The position numbers were made by a program, and so were the translations under genes. The notes beneath the pieces are model-generated. The model had not been told where the DNA came from. It ran no database searches and saw nothing but the letters and a program-made list of their open reading frames with translations. Positions 6,690 through 16,062 of a DNA stretch of 32,098 nucleotides are shown here, in pieces. The stretch comes from Waddliaceae bacterium (lineage in GTDB: Bacteria > Chlamydiota > Chlamydiia > Chlamydiales > JABHNK01). Position 1 is the first letter of the stretch. The number at the start of each line of letters is the position of its first letter. The DNA lies in assembly GCA_018694295.1 (NCBI GenBank), contig JABHNK010000060.1, forward strand, positions 1 to 32,098, in the 5' to 3' direction.

Positions 6690-6736
6690 ACTAAATTATG
6701 GTATATTTCTCGTCTTTGGTATACGTTAGTATGATT

Positions 6737-6782
6737 ACTGACCTTACGCGCCACTCTCACTTTATTAGCGTGTAACATCAGT
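6737..6782 (+). promoter_or_regulatory. imperfect stem-loop upstream of M16C protease gene
   Basis: ACTGACCTTACGCG (6737-6750) pairs with CGTGTAACATCAGT (6769-6782), with a two-base mismatch and one wobble. It sits 22 bases before the start codon, upstream of AAGGAG. It may be a 5' leader structure or an operator. Confidence 0.35.
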
Positions 6783-6804
6783 GATTATTTTATAAGGAGT
6801 TCAT

Positions 6805-9756
6805 ATGCTTGGGAAGAAATTATTATCTGTCGGCGATGTCGTCGATGGTTTTGTTGTAACGAAAGTCGTTGATGTTGTGGAATTGCAGTGTCTTCTTACC
6901 GAGCTTCGGCATAATGACACTGGCGCTCGTGTTTTGCATCTTGGCAACGACGATCCTGAGAATCTTTTCTGTCTTTCGTTTCGCACCACCCCTGAGAATT
7001 CTCACGGCACTGCCCATGTTTTGGAGCATACCGCCCTTTGTGGTTCTGAGAAGTTCCCTGTCCGCGACCCATTCTTTTCTATGATACGTCGTAGTTTGAA
7101 TACATTCATGAACGCCATGACTGGTTCAGACTTCACCTGTTATCCTGCGGCGTCGCAGGTTCCCAAGGATTTCTATAATCTTCTCGAGGTATATCTTGAT
7201 GCTGTTTTTTCTCCGACGCTTGCGCCCTTGAACTTCCTCCAGGAGGGTCATCGCCTTGAGTTTTCCGAAAGCTCTGATGGTATTCCTAGCGAGCTGACAC
7301 GTTGTGGCATTGTCTTCAACGAGATGAAGGGTGCTATGTCGTCTCCCGACACTCGCCTTTCCGAGGCTTTGATGAACGCGTTATTCCCTGACCTTACATA
7401 TTCTTACAATTCCGGTGGTGCCCCAAAAGACATTCCTAATCTTACTTATGAAGAGCTTATTTCTTTCCATAAGAAATTTTACCATCCGAGTCGTTGTCTT
7501 TTCTTTTTCTATGGCGACATCCCTCTTGAGAAGCATCTTTCTTTTATCGAAGAGAATGCCTTGAATAACGTCGATGCCGCAGAGCCTCTTCCTCTACTTC
7601 CTCGTCAGCAACGTTTTTCTTCGCCGGTACATCGTGTTGAGACGTACCCTGCTCCTCCTGACGAAGATCTTTCCGACAAATCTCTTTTTAGTATGGGTTG
7701 GCTAACGTGTTCTATTCTCGACCAGATCGAACTTCTTGCGTTGGTGGTCCTTGACATTGTTCTTATGGGCACCGACGCCGCGCCTTTAAAGCTTGCGTTG
7801 CTGAAGTCAGGGTTATGTAAGCAAGCGGAATCGTATGTCGAAAGTGAGATTAGCGAAGCGCCTTTTGTTCTCTTCATCCGCGGGTGTTCTGCTGACGATG
7901 GCGATGCTCTCGAGGATCTTGTCATGTCAACGTTACGTGATATTGTCGACGAAGGAATAGCTTCTAACCTCATCGATGCTGCCATCCATCAGATAGAGTT
8001 CCAGCGCAGCGAGATCACCGGCGACCGTTCTCCTTTCGGTCTTTCGCTATTTTTCCGTTCTGCGTTATTAGAGCAGCATGGCGGCAATGCCGAAGACGGC
8101 CTCACCATCCATGCTCTTTTCGACAAGCTCCGCGCTCTAACCGTCGATCCTTTATATTTACCTTCTCTTATCAAAAAACACCTTCTTAACAATAGTCATT
8201 ATGCTCGTATTCTTATGGTTCCTGACAGGGACCTCGAGAAGCGCGATATTGCAGAAGAGCAAGAAAATCTCCGTGCCATCGAGGCATCACTTTCTGACGA
8301 AGACAGAGCTTCTATCGTCGAAGACAGTATTGCTTTGAAAGCTCTTCAGGAGTCTGATGATGACATCGAAGTTCTTCCTAAGATATCCATTTCTGACATT
8401 CCTTCTCATAGCAAGGATTTCCCTCTTGTCAAAGAGAAGGGCGGCGCTATCGACGTATATAATCACAGCTGTTTTACTAACGACATCGTATATGCTGATC
8501 TTGTCTTCGACCTCCCTGCTCTTGCTGTCGAAGACCTGTCGTACGCTCAGCTTTTTACGTTATTGCTTCCGCAAGTGGGTTGTGGCTCACGATCTTATGC
8601 CGAGAACCTCGAATATATCCAGGAACACACTGGCGGTGTTGGAGCTTCGCTGTCGCTCAACACCCGCGCCGACGACCATACTGCTTTCATGCCGACGCTT
8701 TCTTTTTCCGGCAAAGCTTTGCGTCGCAAGAGCGACAAGCTTTTCTCGTTAATTACTGAGATGATCCGTGATGCCGACTTTTCTGACGCTACTAGGCTCA
8801 AAGAGCTTATCATCAAGCACCATTCTTCTCTTGAGAACAACATCAACAGCAATGCCTTGAAATACGCTATAAACATTTCGTGCGAAGGCCTTTCCGTCGG
8901 AGCGCATATTGCCAACCACTGGAATGGTGTGCGCTACCTCAACGTCATCCGCGACATCGTTAAAAATATTGACAGCAACTCTTTAAACCTCGTTGCTACT
9001 ATGGAGCGTCTTCAGGAAACTTTGTTATGCCGCGAAGGTTCTGACCTCATCGTATGCTGTGATGATGCCACCTACGATGATATTAAAGGCGAAGGTTTTT
9101 ATGGTTTACGCGACATCCCGCAGCGTCAGCAGTCTCCGTGGTGTGGCGACTATGCTATCCCAGAGGTTCCTCACCAGGGTCATATTATCTCTGCTCCTGT
9201 ATCCTTTACCAGTAAGGCTTTTAATACGGTATCGTATTCACATCCTGACGCCCCTCTTCTTGGTATAGCGTCTTTCATTATGAACAACAAGGTTCTCCAC
9301 AAACGCATTAGAGAGCAGGGCGGCGCTTATGGTGGCGGTTCTAGCAACAACCCCACTGCCGGAAAGTTTTATTTTTACTCTTACCGCGATCCAAACATTG
9401 CAAGCACTCTTTCTGCCTTCGAAGAGTCTCTTACCTCTACGCATCGCGGAGCCTTCGATGCTCGCGACCTCGAAGAGGGAAAGCTTGGGATGATACAGGG
9501 CCTCGACTCCCCTGTTGCTCCTGGCAGCCGCGCCGTTGCAGAGTATTCGTGGATGCGCGCCAAGAAATCTTTACAAGAGCGTGAAGCTTTCCGATCGCGC
9601 GTTTTATCGGCTAGCAAAGAAGATATACAGCGTGTCGTCGGAGAATACCTTATACCGGAATTTTCTTCATCGCCGACGGTGACATTTTCCGGTGCAGACC
9701 TTCTTACCAAAGAGAATGCTGTTCTTGGCGACATCTTAGAAATTCACAACGTTTAG
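6805..9756 (+). CDS. M16C (PreP-like) zinc metalloprotease, insulinase family
   Basis: The 983-residue protein has the inverted zinc motif H71-V-L-E74-H75 and the third ligand Glu173 in FNEMKGAMSSPDTR, as in presequence protease PreP and the M16C peptidases. Four M16 domains in two halves are expected for this length; the second half carries RIREQGGAYGGG, the conserved Arg/Tyr patch that helps bind substrate. It probably degrades peptides in the cytoplasm or periplasm; no signal peptide is visible. The start has AAGGAG at good spacing. An M16 gene lies near htrA in C. trachomatis too, which supports orthology (CT824, from memory). It is divergent from pssA. Confidence 0.92.
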   Translation: MLGKKLLSVGDVVDGFVVTKVVDVVELQCLLTELRHNDTGARVLHLGNDDPENLFCLSFRTTPENSHGTAHVLEHTALCGSEKFPVRDPFFSMIRRSLNTFMNAMTGSDFTCYPAASQVPKDFYNLLEVYLDAVFSPTLAPLNFLQEGHRLEFSESSDGIPSELTRCGIVFNEMKGAMSSPDTRLSEALMNALFPDLTYSYNSGGAPKDIPNLTYEELISFHKKFYHPSRCLFFFYGDIPLEKHLSFIEENALNNVDAAEPLPLLPRQQRFSSPVHRVETYPAPPDEDLSDKSLFSMGWLTCSILDQIELLALVVLDIVLMGTDAAPLKLALLKSGLCKQAESYVESEISEAPFVLFIRGCSADDGDALEDLVMSTLRDIVDEGIASNLIDAAIHQIEFQRSEITGDRSPFGLSLFFRSALLEQHGGNAEDGLTIHALFDKLRALTVDPLYLPSLIKKHLLNNSHYARILMVPDRDLEKRDIAEEQENLRAIEASLSDEDRASIVEDSIALKALQESDDDIEVLPKISISDIPSHSKDFPLVKEKGGAIDVYNHSCFTNDIVYADLVFDLPALAVEDLSYAQLFTLLLPQVGCGSRSYAENLEYIQEHTGGVGASLSLNTRADDHTAFMPTLSFSGKALRRKSDKLFSLITEMIRDADFSDATRLKELIIKHHSSLENNINSNALKYAINISCEGLSVGAHIANHWNGVRYLNVIRDIVKNIDSNSLNLVATMERLQETLLCREGSDLIVCCDDATYDDIKGEGFYGLRDIPQRQQSPWCGDYAIPEVPHQGHIISAPVSFTSKAFNTVSYSHPDAPLLGIASFIMNNKVLHKRIREQGGAYGGGSSNNPTAGKFYFYSYRDPNIASTLSAFEESLTSTHRGAFDARDLEEGKLGMIQGLDSPVAPGSRAVAEYSWMRAKKSLQEREAFRSRVLSASKEDIQRVVGEYLIPEFSSSPTVTFSGADLLTKENAVLGDILEIHNV

Positions 9757-9774
9757 AAGTGGGGGTGGTCTGAT

Positions 9775-11187
9775 ATGATCACAGAATTATTTTTTCTTAT
9801 CATGGCCCTTATCATCACGAGTTCTTCTTCTGATGTTGCAGCGTCGTCATGGCCTTCGACATCCGGTTATAACTTCGTGATAGGTCTATGTATATATATC
9901 TTCACCGTTGCCTTCATCGTCGTCCAGGCGAAGCTTTTAGGGAAAATGAAGGGTTTTGCGCGGCGTCTAACAACCCTTGCCAACGCCGAGCTTATAATTT
10001 TTTTATGTGTCTACGACCTTATCCTTGGCAGCAATCTTATTTTTCGAGAAATCCCTCTCGTCGGTGCTTCGTTATTTTTGCCTGCTTTTTTTTCGTTGTC
10101 GCTATATTTTTTGGGGCTCTTCGTAGCATATCGTGTTATTTCCCGCCCTTCAAGGAGCAGTGCTTTTCTAAAGGTCCGTTTTCTTTTCCCTTTTGTCGTT
10201 CCTTTTCTTTTTTTTCTCACCATCGCCGATGTCGCAACAATCTTTTATTCAGGAGCAACGATTTTCAGTGGCGAAGGTTGGCATTATGCCTTTGGCGCCC
10301 TTATGTTATACGTCGTTTTTCTCGGGCTTCTTATGTTGTTTTTTCCTGTCCTCCTCAAAGTGCTGTGGGGGTGTCGTCCTTTACCATCGTCACCGCTTAA
10401 GGAGCGTCTCGAATTACTTTGTAAGAAAGCTGGCTTTTCTCACGGTGGTTTTAAGATATGGCATGTCATGAAAGATGCCATCACTGCTGCCATCATCGGC
10501 ATCGTCCCACGCTTTCGTTATATTATGTTCACCGAGAAGATCTTACAACATTGTTCCGACGACGAGGTCGAAGCGATACTATGCCATGAGATTGGACACA
10601 GCAAGAGAAAGCACCTTCTTCTTTATCCTTTCATCATCATGGGCATGATTATCGTTGCGACGCTTTTTTCTTTTATCTTCGACCCTGCCATCTACAGCTT
10701 TTTTGATAATGTTGAAAGCTCTTCGTCGTGGCGTTTTGTCGCCCCTATTGCTAAGACAGGCCCTTTTCTTTGTATAATTTTTCTTTATTTTCGTTTCGTC
10801 TTCGGATTTTTTTCTAGGATGTTCGAGAGGCAGGCCGACCTTCATGTTTTTTCTGTAGGTATCGACCCAGAAAATATGATCTCTTCTCTCGACACCATCG
10901 CTATCCTTGCTGGTGGCATACATAATGTTCCTAGCTGGCATCACTATAGCATAGCGAAGCGTATCGCTTTCCTAGAAATCGCCATCGCCGACCCTTCTAT
11001 TGTCGTCCGCCACCACAGGTTTGTTCGCCGCAGTATTATAATATATTTCATCGCGCTGATTGTTGGGATGATACTCGTAATATCGCCATTCCTCGTAGAC
11101 GTCCCTGTCATAGGATATTTTGGCGAATGTATCATCAAGGCAAGCGTTGCCATCGAAAATTTTGTAAACCCCCTTGCCGATTTTTAG
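9775..11187 (+). CDS. M48 family membrane metalloprotease (HtpX/Ste24-like)
   Basis: The 470-residue protein has several N-terminal membrane segments, then a zinc protease core with HEIGH (271-275) and the downstream ligand E351 in FERQADLHVFSVG. The layout (long N-terminal membrane part, HExxH on the cytoplasmic side, and another membrane segment after it) resembles Ste24-type CAAX proteases more than short HtpX. The substrate is unknown, but envelope protein quality control is likely given htrA just downstream. It starts 18 bases after the M16C stop, behind a GGGGTGG ribosome binding site, so co-transcription with the M16C gene is likely. The htrA promoter is partly inside its 3' end. Confidence 0.85.
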   Translation: MITELFFLIMALIITSSSSDVAASSWPSTSGYNFVIGLCIYIFTVAFIVVQAKLLGKMKGFARRLTTLANAELIIFLCVYDLILGSNLIFREIPLVGASLFLPAFFSLSLYFLGLFVAYRVISRPSRSSAFLKVRFLFPFVVPFLFFLTIADVATIFYSGATIFSGEGWHYAFGALMLYVVFLGLLMLFFPVLLKVLWGCRPLPSSPLKERLELLCKKAGFSHGGFKIWHVMKDAITAAIIGIVPRFRYIMFTEKILQHCSDDEVEAILCHEIGHSKRKHLLLYPFIIMGMIIVATLFSFIFDPAIYSFFDNVESSSSWRFVAPIAKTGPFLCIIFLYFRFVFGFFSRMFERQADLHVFSVGIDPENMISSLDTIAILAGGIHNVPSWHHYSIAKRIAFLEIAIADPSIVVRHHRFVRRSIIIYFIALIVGMILVISPFLVDVPVIGYFGECIIKASVAIENFVNPLADF

Positions 11188-11202
11188 TGTCGATGCTACA
11201 AT
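11174..11202 (+). promoter_or_regulatory. promoter for htrA
   Basis: TTGCCG (11174-11179), a 17-base spacer and TACAAT (11197-11202). The -35 box lies in the last codons of the M48 gene. Start of transcription is predicted near 11209, with a leader of about 30 bases carrying AAGGAG. Confidence 0.6.
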
Positions 11203-11237
11203 GATCAAAAATCAATCATTTGTTTAAGGAGAAAGTT

Positions 11238-12683
11238 ATGTTTTTATCACGTGCAATAAAAAAGATCGTATTACTTCCACTGTTTGTAATGATGGCGATA
11301 ATGATATCGCCGCTCCATGCTATCAGCATGACATCCGACCTTCCTATCAACAATATTTTCTCTGAGGTTGCCAACAAGACGACCCCTGCTGTTGTATACA
11401 TCACTGCTGAGCTCATCGCCAGCCCCTACAATCAGCAGCAGCAGCAACCTGCCGCCCCCCCTCTCGATTTATTCGAGCAATTCTTCGGCCCACGCAATCC
11501 TGGTATGCAACAGCAGCAGCAACAGCAACAGCAGCAAAAACAATATAGCCAAGGTTCTGGTTTCCTTGTCAGTGTCGATGGTTATATCCTCACCAACAAC
11601 CATGTCATTGCCAACACGCAGAACATCGTCGTCACTCTTGTCGACGGCAACGAATACGATGCTGAAGTTATTGGCACAGACCCTTCTACCGACCTTGCTG
11701 TGATAAAGATTTCTGACGAAGACAAAGAGTTCCCCTTCTTAACTCTCGGAAATTCCGACATCTTATCTATTGGCGAGTGGGTATTAGCTATCGGCAACCC
11801 TTTGGGTTTTCAGACGTCTGTATCAGCGGGAATTGTCAGCGCCAAAAACCGCGGCAATCTAAATCTTTCCAGCTATGAAGACTTCATACAAACCGATGCT
11901 GCCATCAATATGGGTAATTCCGGCGGTCCTCTTGTGAATCTCGACGGCAAAGTCGTAGGCATCAATGCTGGTCTTGCCAGCAACAATGGTGGTTATATAG
12001 GTATAGGCTTTGCTATCCCTAGTACTATGGCCAAGACTGTGATGATGCAGCTCATCGAGACTGGCACCGTAAGCCATGGGTTTTTAGGAGCTTCGCTGCA
12101 GAACGTCACCAACGACCTCGCCGAAGCCTTCGACCTTGAAGCTGTAAAAGGTGCTATCATCGCCGATATCGTAAAAGACGGCGCTGCCGACAAGTCTGGC
12201 GTAGAGCGCGGCGATATTGTTCTGGAATATGATGATATCATCGTAGAGAACATGAACACTTTCCGCAATGCCATCGGCCTTATGGAGCCTGGAACAGAGA
12301 CTCTTCTCACTATAAAACGTGAAGGCAAGATAATTGAGGTTCCTGTAATCATCGGTGCACACCCAGATAATATTGCTTCCGAAGCTATTTCTGCTTCTGT
12401 AACACAGAAGATCGGTCTTATCGTCGAGCCTCTCGATGACGATGCTGCACAAAAGCTTGGATATATTGATGAAGAAGGCACCGTTGTCACAAGCGTACGT
12501 CCACAGAGCCCTGCCGACATTGCCGGCATACGCCCTGGCGCGCTGATAATATCTGTTAACCACAAAAAAGTTAATGACCCTGAAGAGTTCGAGAAAGCTC
12601 TCTCGGACAATGACAGTGACAAGGCTTTAATCCTCGTGAAGCAAGGGCCTATGACGTTGTATATAACGCTGAAGACAAAATAA
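11238..12683 (+). CDS. htrA: HtrA/DegP-type periplasmic serine protease with polyglutamine insert
   Basis: The 481-residue protein is a secreted chaperone-protease. Residues 1-28 look like a signal peptide ending SPLHA. The trypsin-like domain has catalytic His122 (TNNHVI), Asp152 (STDLAVIK) and Ser228 (GNSGGPL). Two PDZ domains follow, roughly 280-370 and 390-475. Between signal peptide and protease lie five glutamines (66-70) and ten more (91-100), in the loop region called LA in DegP, which is usually much less uniform. The run is coded by a mixed CAG/CAA array (11508-11537). The ATG at 11238 has AAGGAG upstream; a TTG at 11220 overlaps this site and is rejected. Confidence 0.94.
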   Translation: MFLSRAIKKIVLLPLFVMMAIMISPLHAISMTSDLPINNIFSEVANKTTPAVVYITAELIASPYNQQQQQPAAPPLDLFEQFFGPRNPGMQQQQQQQQQQKQYSQGSGFLVSVDGYILTNNHVIANTQNIVVTLVDGNEYDAEVIGTDPSTDLAVIKISDEDKEFPFLTLGNSDILSIGEWVLAIGNPLGFQTSVSAGIVSAKNRGNLNLSSYEDFIQTDAAINMGNSGGPLVNLDGKVVGINAGLASNNGGYIGIGFAIPSTMAKTVMMQLIETGTVSHGFLGASLQNVTNDLAEAFDLEAVKGAIIADIVKDGAADKSGVERGDIVLEYDDIIVENMNTFRNAIGLMEPGTETLLTIKREGKIIEVPVIIGAHPDNIASEAISASVTQKIGLIVEPLDDDAAQKLGYIDEEGTVVTSVRPQSPADIAGIRPGALIISVNHKKVNDPEEFEKALSDNDSDKALILVKQGPMTLYITLKTK

Positions 12684-12715
12684 CACGACAACGATCGCGT
12701 TAAAATTGATTCTAC

Positions 12716-12748
12716 AATGCCGGAGTTTTTTTATAAGACTCCGGCATT
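12716..12748. terminator. bidirectional terminator between htrA and M50 gene
   Basis: AATGCCGGAGT (12716-12726) pairs perfectly with ACTCCGGCATT (12738-12748), leaving an 11-base T-rich loop. It lies between two convergent genes and can serve both. Confidence 0.75.
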
Positions 12749-12750
12749 AT

Positions 12751-13905
12751 TTATCCAAGCATTTTAACAAAAACCTTAAACTTTTTATGTTCGCGGATAT
12801 TGTCGAAGTCAGTTTTTTGTAGAATTCTCAGAAGCTTTTCCTTGTCATGTTGCTGACAATTTTTTAGCCACCCTACAGCGGCTTCGGCTTTATTTTCACG
12901 GGCGTGTGCGAGAGCGTTGTATAAGGCAACTTCAGTGTTGGCGTTCATGACAAAACTCTCTGTTCCTGCCTCTATAGCTTCTTTGTAGTCGCCGCTATGA
13001 TATGCAAGGCGCTGTAACAGCATAAGGCCTTCGAAGGTGAGGATCTTCTTCTGCACGGTTTTTAGTGTGGAATATGCTTCGTCGTTTTTGCCTTCTTTGT
13101 AGAGGATCTCGGCGATGTTCTGTGTCGCCATGGAATACAGCACCCCTTTTTTTGCTTTGCTACGGACGCCTTCGAACAGCGATGCTGCCTCTTCGATATC
13201 TCCATCGCGGCGTTTCTTTAGCGCTTCATCGAAAGTGCCTCTGAGGCCTTTGTCGCTATCATTTTCCGTCATCGTAGAATATTGCTTCAGCGCTCTGTAG
13301 TTCTCTGCGGCGAAGAGGAAAAATATCAATCCCGTCATCCATCCGAACGCAAAAAATGTCGCCCCTGCTATAGCAGCAATGATGAAGCTTATCCTCAGTG
13401 CCGCCACAACGCCTTTAACGCCCCACATAACCTCTAGGAGTATGCTCATAAGCCCTCCACCATCGAGGGGGATTATAGGAATAAGGTTTAGAATGCTCCA
13501 GAATGCATTGCCATATAAAAAAGCGTCTATGGTATAGATGGCGATGGGGTTTGCTCCTCTCATCGCAATGCGTATATACCCTGCCAACAGAAAGATGACG
13601 ATACCGACGAGAGGGCCGTTAAGCGTGACGAGGAAGTCCTGCCAAAACTTTAGCTTTGGTCCATCGCGTAAAGTTACTCCACCGAACATTACTAATTGTA
13701 TCTCTGTCTTATGTCCGAAGGCTCGTGCTGTAAGGGCGTGTCCGAGCTCGTGTGCCAGCACAGAGAATAGTATCACCATAACCCATATCGCCGTTGCTGT
13801 CGCCATCCCTATCACCGGCGAAGCGTTCATCCATCCTATTGCCAGCGCAGTAACCCAGAATATTGGCTGTATCGTTATCGGTATTGCGCCCGGTATCTTT
13901 ATCAT
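12751..13905 (-). CDS. M50 (site-2 protease-like) membrane metalloprotease with C-terminal TPR repeats
   Basis: The 384-residue protein has an N-terminal intramembrane zinc protease core: HELGH at 52-56 and the third ligand Asp148 in [10 protein letters not shown], spread over about six membrane segments to residue 200. The C-terminal third (215-384) is soluble, helical and rich in TPR-like repeats (for example [31 protein letters not shown]). The arrangement resembles short S2P proteins (SpoIVFB-type) carrying TPRs rather than the long PDZ-bearing RseP. Its ATG overlaps the sucD stop in the sequence ATGA, so translation is probably coupled to sucD. The substrate is unknown. Confidence 0.85.
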   Translation of the reverse strand: MIKIPGAIPITIQPIFWVTALAIGWMNASPVIGMATATAIWVMVILFSVLAHELGHALTARAFGHKTEIQLVMFGGVTLRDGPKLKFWQDFLVTLNGPLVGIVIFLLAGYIRIAMRGANPIAIYTIDAFLYGNAFWSILNLIPIIPLDGGGLMSILLEVMWGVKGVVAALRISFIIAAIAGATFFAFGWMTGLIFFLFAAENYRALKQYSTMTENDSDKGLRGTFDEALKKRRDGDIEEAASLFEGVRSKAKKGVLYSMATQNIAEILYKEGKNDEAYSTLKTVQKKILTFEGLMLLQRLAYHSGDYKEAIEAGTESFVMNANTEVALYNALAHARENKAEAAVGWLKNCQQHDKEKLLRILQKTDFDNIREHKKFKVFVKMLG

Positions 13906-14780
13906 AGCGCCGCCTTTATTGCCTGAACCATAGCATCGCCCATATCAGTAGGAGTTTTTGCTACGACGACGCCAGCTTTTTCAAGTGCCGCGACCTTGTC
14001 GGCTGCGGCGCCTTTCCCTCCAGATATTATTGCTCCTGCATGGCCCATACGTTTCCCTGGAGGTGCTGTCATCCCTGCGATGAATGCCGCTACTGGTTTG
14101 CTACACTGTTCCTGTATCCACATGGCGGCGTTTTCTTCTGCGTTGCCGCCAATCTCCCCTATCATCATTATAGCTTCAGTTTCGGGGTCTTCTTCGAACA
14201 TCGCAAGGGCGTCGAGGAATGAAGTGCCGTTCAGTGGATCACCACCGATACCTATACACGTCGACTGTCCGAGTTCTAGGTGTGTAAGCTGCCATACTGC
14301 TTCGTATGTAAGCGTCCCCGACCGTGATATCACGCCGACGTTGCCTTTTTTATGGATATATCCCGGCATTATCCCTATCTTACACTCTCCGGGAGTGATG
14401 ATTCCTGGGCAGTTGGGGCCTATAAGCCGTGATTTGCTTTCGCGCATAATCATCCCGACTTCGAGCATATCTCTTACTGGAATTCCTTCCGTTATACATA
14501 CTATGAGTTCTATCCCTGCAGCTTCGGCTTCGAGTATTGCTTTTGCCGCGAAAGGCGCAGGAACCATTATTAGTGTGGCATCGCACCCTGTAGCATCACG
14601 AGCTTCGGCAACGGTATTAAAAACAGGAAGCCCTAGCACTTCTTGTCCACCTTTCCCAGGAGTGACGCCCCCGACGAAAGTGGTGCCATACTCCATACAC
14701 TGCTGCGTGTGGAACGTCCCAGCCTTTCCCGTTATTCCTTGTGTTATTACTTTTGTATCTTTGTCGACAAGTATTGCCAT
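13902..14780 (-). CDS. sucD: succinyl-CoA synthetase alpha subunit (ADP-forming)
   Basis: The 292-residue protein has an N-terminal CoA-binding Rossmann domain ([10 protein letters not shown], 17-26) and a ligase domain with the phosphohistidine loop [10 protein letters not shown], His247, matching E. coli His246. With SucC it makes succinate and ATP from succinyl-CoA in the TCA cycle. Length is normal. It follows sucC with a 3-base gap and overlaps the M50 gene by four bases. Confidence 0.96.
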   Translation of the reverse strand: MAILVDKDTKVITQGITGKAGTFHTQQCMEYGTTFVGGVTPGKGGQEVLGLPVFNTVAEARDATGCDATLIMVPAPFAAKAILEAEAAGIELIVCITEGIPVRDMLEVGMIMRESKSRLIGPNCPGIITPGECKIGIMPGYIHKKGNVGVISRSGTLTYEAVWQLTHLELGQSTCIGIGGDPLNGTSFLDALAMFEEDPETEAIMMIGEIGGNAEENAAMWIQEQCSKPVAAFIAGMTAPPGKRMGHAGAIISGGKGAAADKVAALEKAGVVVAKTPTDMGDAMVQAIKAAL

Positions 14781-14783
14781 GGG

Positions 14784-15956
14784 TTATTTCCTCGCTGTTT
14801 TCGTTGCCACCATAGCCTTCTCCGCTGCTTCGGCAAGGGTGTCTGCTGTTATCATCGTCATCGCGGCATCGGCGAGCATTTTCTTTCCTTTCTCGGCATC
14901 GGTACCTTCGAGACGTACTACTATAGGTTTTGTTATATCTTGTTCTTCCGAAACTTCTATTAGTCCTTCGGCGATGGTCATACAGTTCATTATACCTCCG
15001 AAGATATTGACGAGGATGCCTTCGACGTTTTTATCTTGCAGGATGATCCGCAGCCCAGCAGCGACTTTTTCTTTGGAAGCTCCCCCTCCTACGTCCAGGA
15101 AGTTCGCTGGCTTTCCGCCGTAAAGACTTATGACATCCATCGTCGCCATTGCCAGCCCTGCGCCGTTTACCATACAACCTATCGTGCCGTCGAGAGCAAT
15201 ATATGCTAGGTCGTGGTCTTTGGCGGCGACTTCTAATGTCGTTTCCTGTGTGGGGTCATATAGTGCAGCGATATCTTCGTGGCGGAAGAGGGCGTTATCA
15301 TCGATACTGAGTTTCGCGTCGAGAGCTTCGATGTCACCATTCTTTGTTAAGACTAGTGGGTTGATCTCTAGAAGCGATGCATCGGTGTCGGTGAATGCTT
15401 GTGCCAGGTTTTTTATCACGGTCTTTCCCTGCTCGGCGACGTCTCCATTCCAGCCCATAAACATTGCGGCGTCTTCGAGGTCCTTGTCTTCGACGCTACC
15501 GTCGACATCGATTACGAACGTCATGATACGCTCTGGGGACGTTGCTGCAACTTTCTCTATCTCGACGCCTCCTTCTGGAGAAAGTATCATCATAGGCTGT
15601 GCTTTTTCTCTGTCGATGACAGCGCCGACGTAGTATTCTTGCTGTATATCGGCGGGGTCAGCGATAAGGACTTTTTGTGCTATAACACCAGCGGCGCCGG
15701 TCTGCTCATTGACTATCTTCATCCCTATAAGCTCTTCTGCTACGGAGAATATCTCTTCTCGCGTCTTGGCGAACTTCACCCCTCCGGCCTTGCCGCGTCC
15801 GCCGGCATGAACTTGTACCTTTACTACTGCGGCGTCGAGGTTCATTTTCTCGACGACAGCTTTTATCTCTTCGGCGTCGGAAGCAACGCCATAGTCGCCG
15901 CAGGGTATGTCGTATTTTTTTAGTATTTCCTTCGCTTGATATTCGTGGATATTCAT
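14784..15956 (-). CDS. sucC: succinyl-CoA synthetase beta subunit
   Basis: The 390-residue protein begins MNIHEYQAKEILKKYDIP, the usual SucC start, with an ATP-grasp domain (GGRGKAGGVKF, LLEINPLVL) and a C-terminal ligase domain (NIFGGIMNCMTIAEG). Ribosome binding site AAGGAG/AAAGGAC lies just upstream. It heads the sucC-sucD-M50 unit and is divergent from ftsY. A repeat end related to the element at 27373 lies in the shared upstream region. Confidence 0.96.
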   Translation of the reverse strand: MNIHEYQAKEILKKYDIPCGDYGVASDAEEIKAVVEKMNLDAAVVKVQVHAGGRGKAGGVKFAKTREEIFSVAEELIGMKIVNEQTGAAGVIAQKVLIADPADIQQEYYVGAVIDREKAQPMMILSPEGGVEIEKVAATSPERIMTFVIDVDGSVEDKDLEDAAMFMGWNGDVAEQGKTVIKNLAQAFTDTDASLLEINPLVLTKNGDIEALDAKLSIDDNALFRHEDIAALYDPTQETTLEVAAKDHDLAYIALDGTIGCMVNGAGLAMATMDVISLYGGKPANFLDVGGGASKEKVAAGLRIILQDKNVEGILVNIFGGIMNCMTIAEGLIEVSEEQDITKPIVVRLEGTDAEKGKKMLADAAMTMITADTLAEAAEKAMVATKTARK

Positions 15957-15976
15957 GATTGTCCTTTCTCCTTTGT

Positions 15977-16003
15977 ACCCGTGATTGCGGCCTATCCTTC
16001 AAA
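15977..16003 (+). repeat. solo copy of the 27373-type element end
   Basis: ACCCGTGATTGCGGCCTATC (15977-15996) matches the terminal repeat of the element at 27373-27766 at 17 of 20 positions and continues with CTT in register. No partner copy in inverted orientation is seen nearby. It lies between the divergent starts of sucC and ftsY and may be a remnant end or a shared regulatory site. Confidence 0.45.
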
Positions 16004-16062
16004 TCACAGGTTGTGAAATTACCCTTTATATGCTACCATCTTCATTCATCAAAGGTAATATT

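Noticed and set aside
11993-12691. 232-codon open frame on minus, opposite htrA
   Set aside because: It is antisense to the PDZ region of htrA and has no recognisable domain.
13996-15123. 375-codon open frame on plus, opposite sucD and sucC
   Set aside because: It is the antisense of two conserved enzymes; the composition reflects their codon bias. No ribosome binding site or motif supports it.
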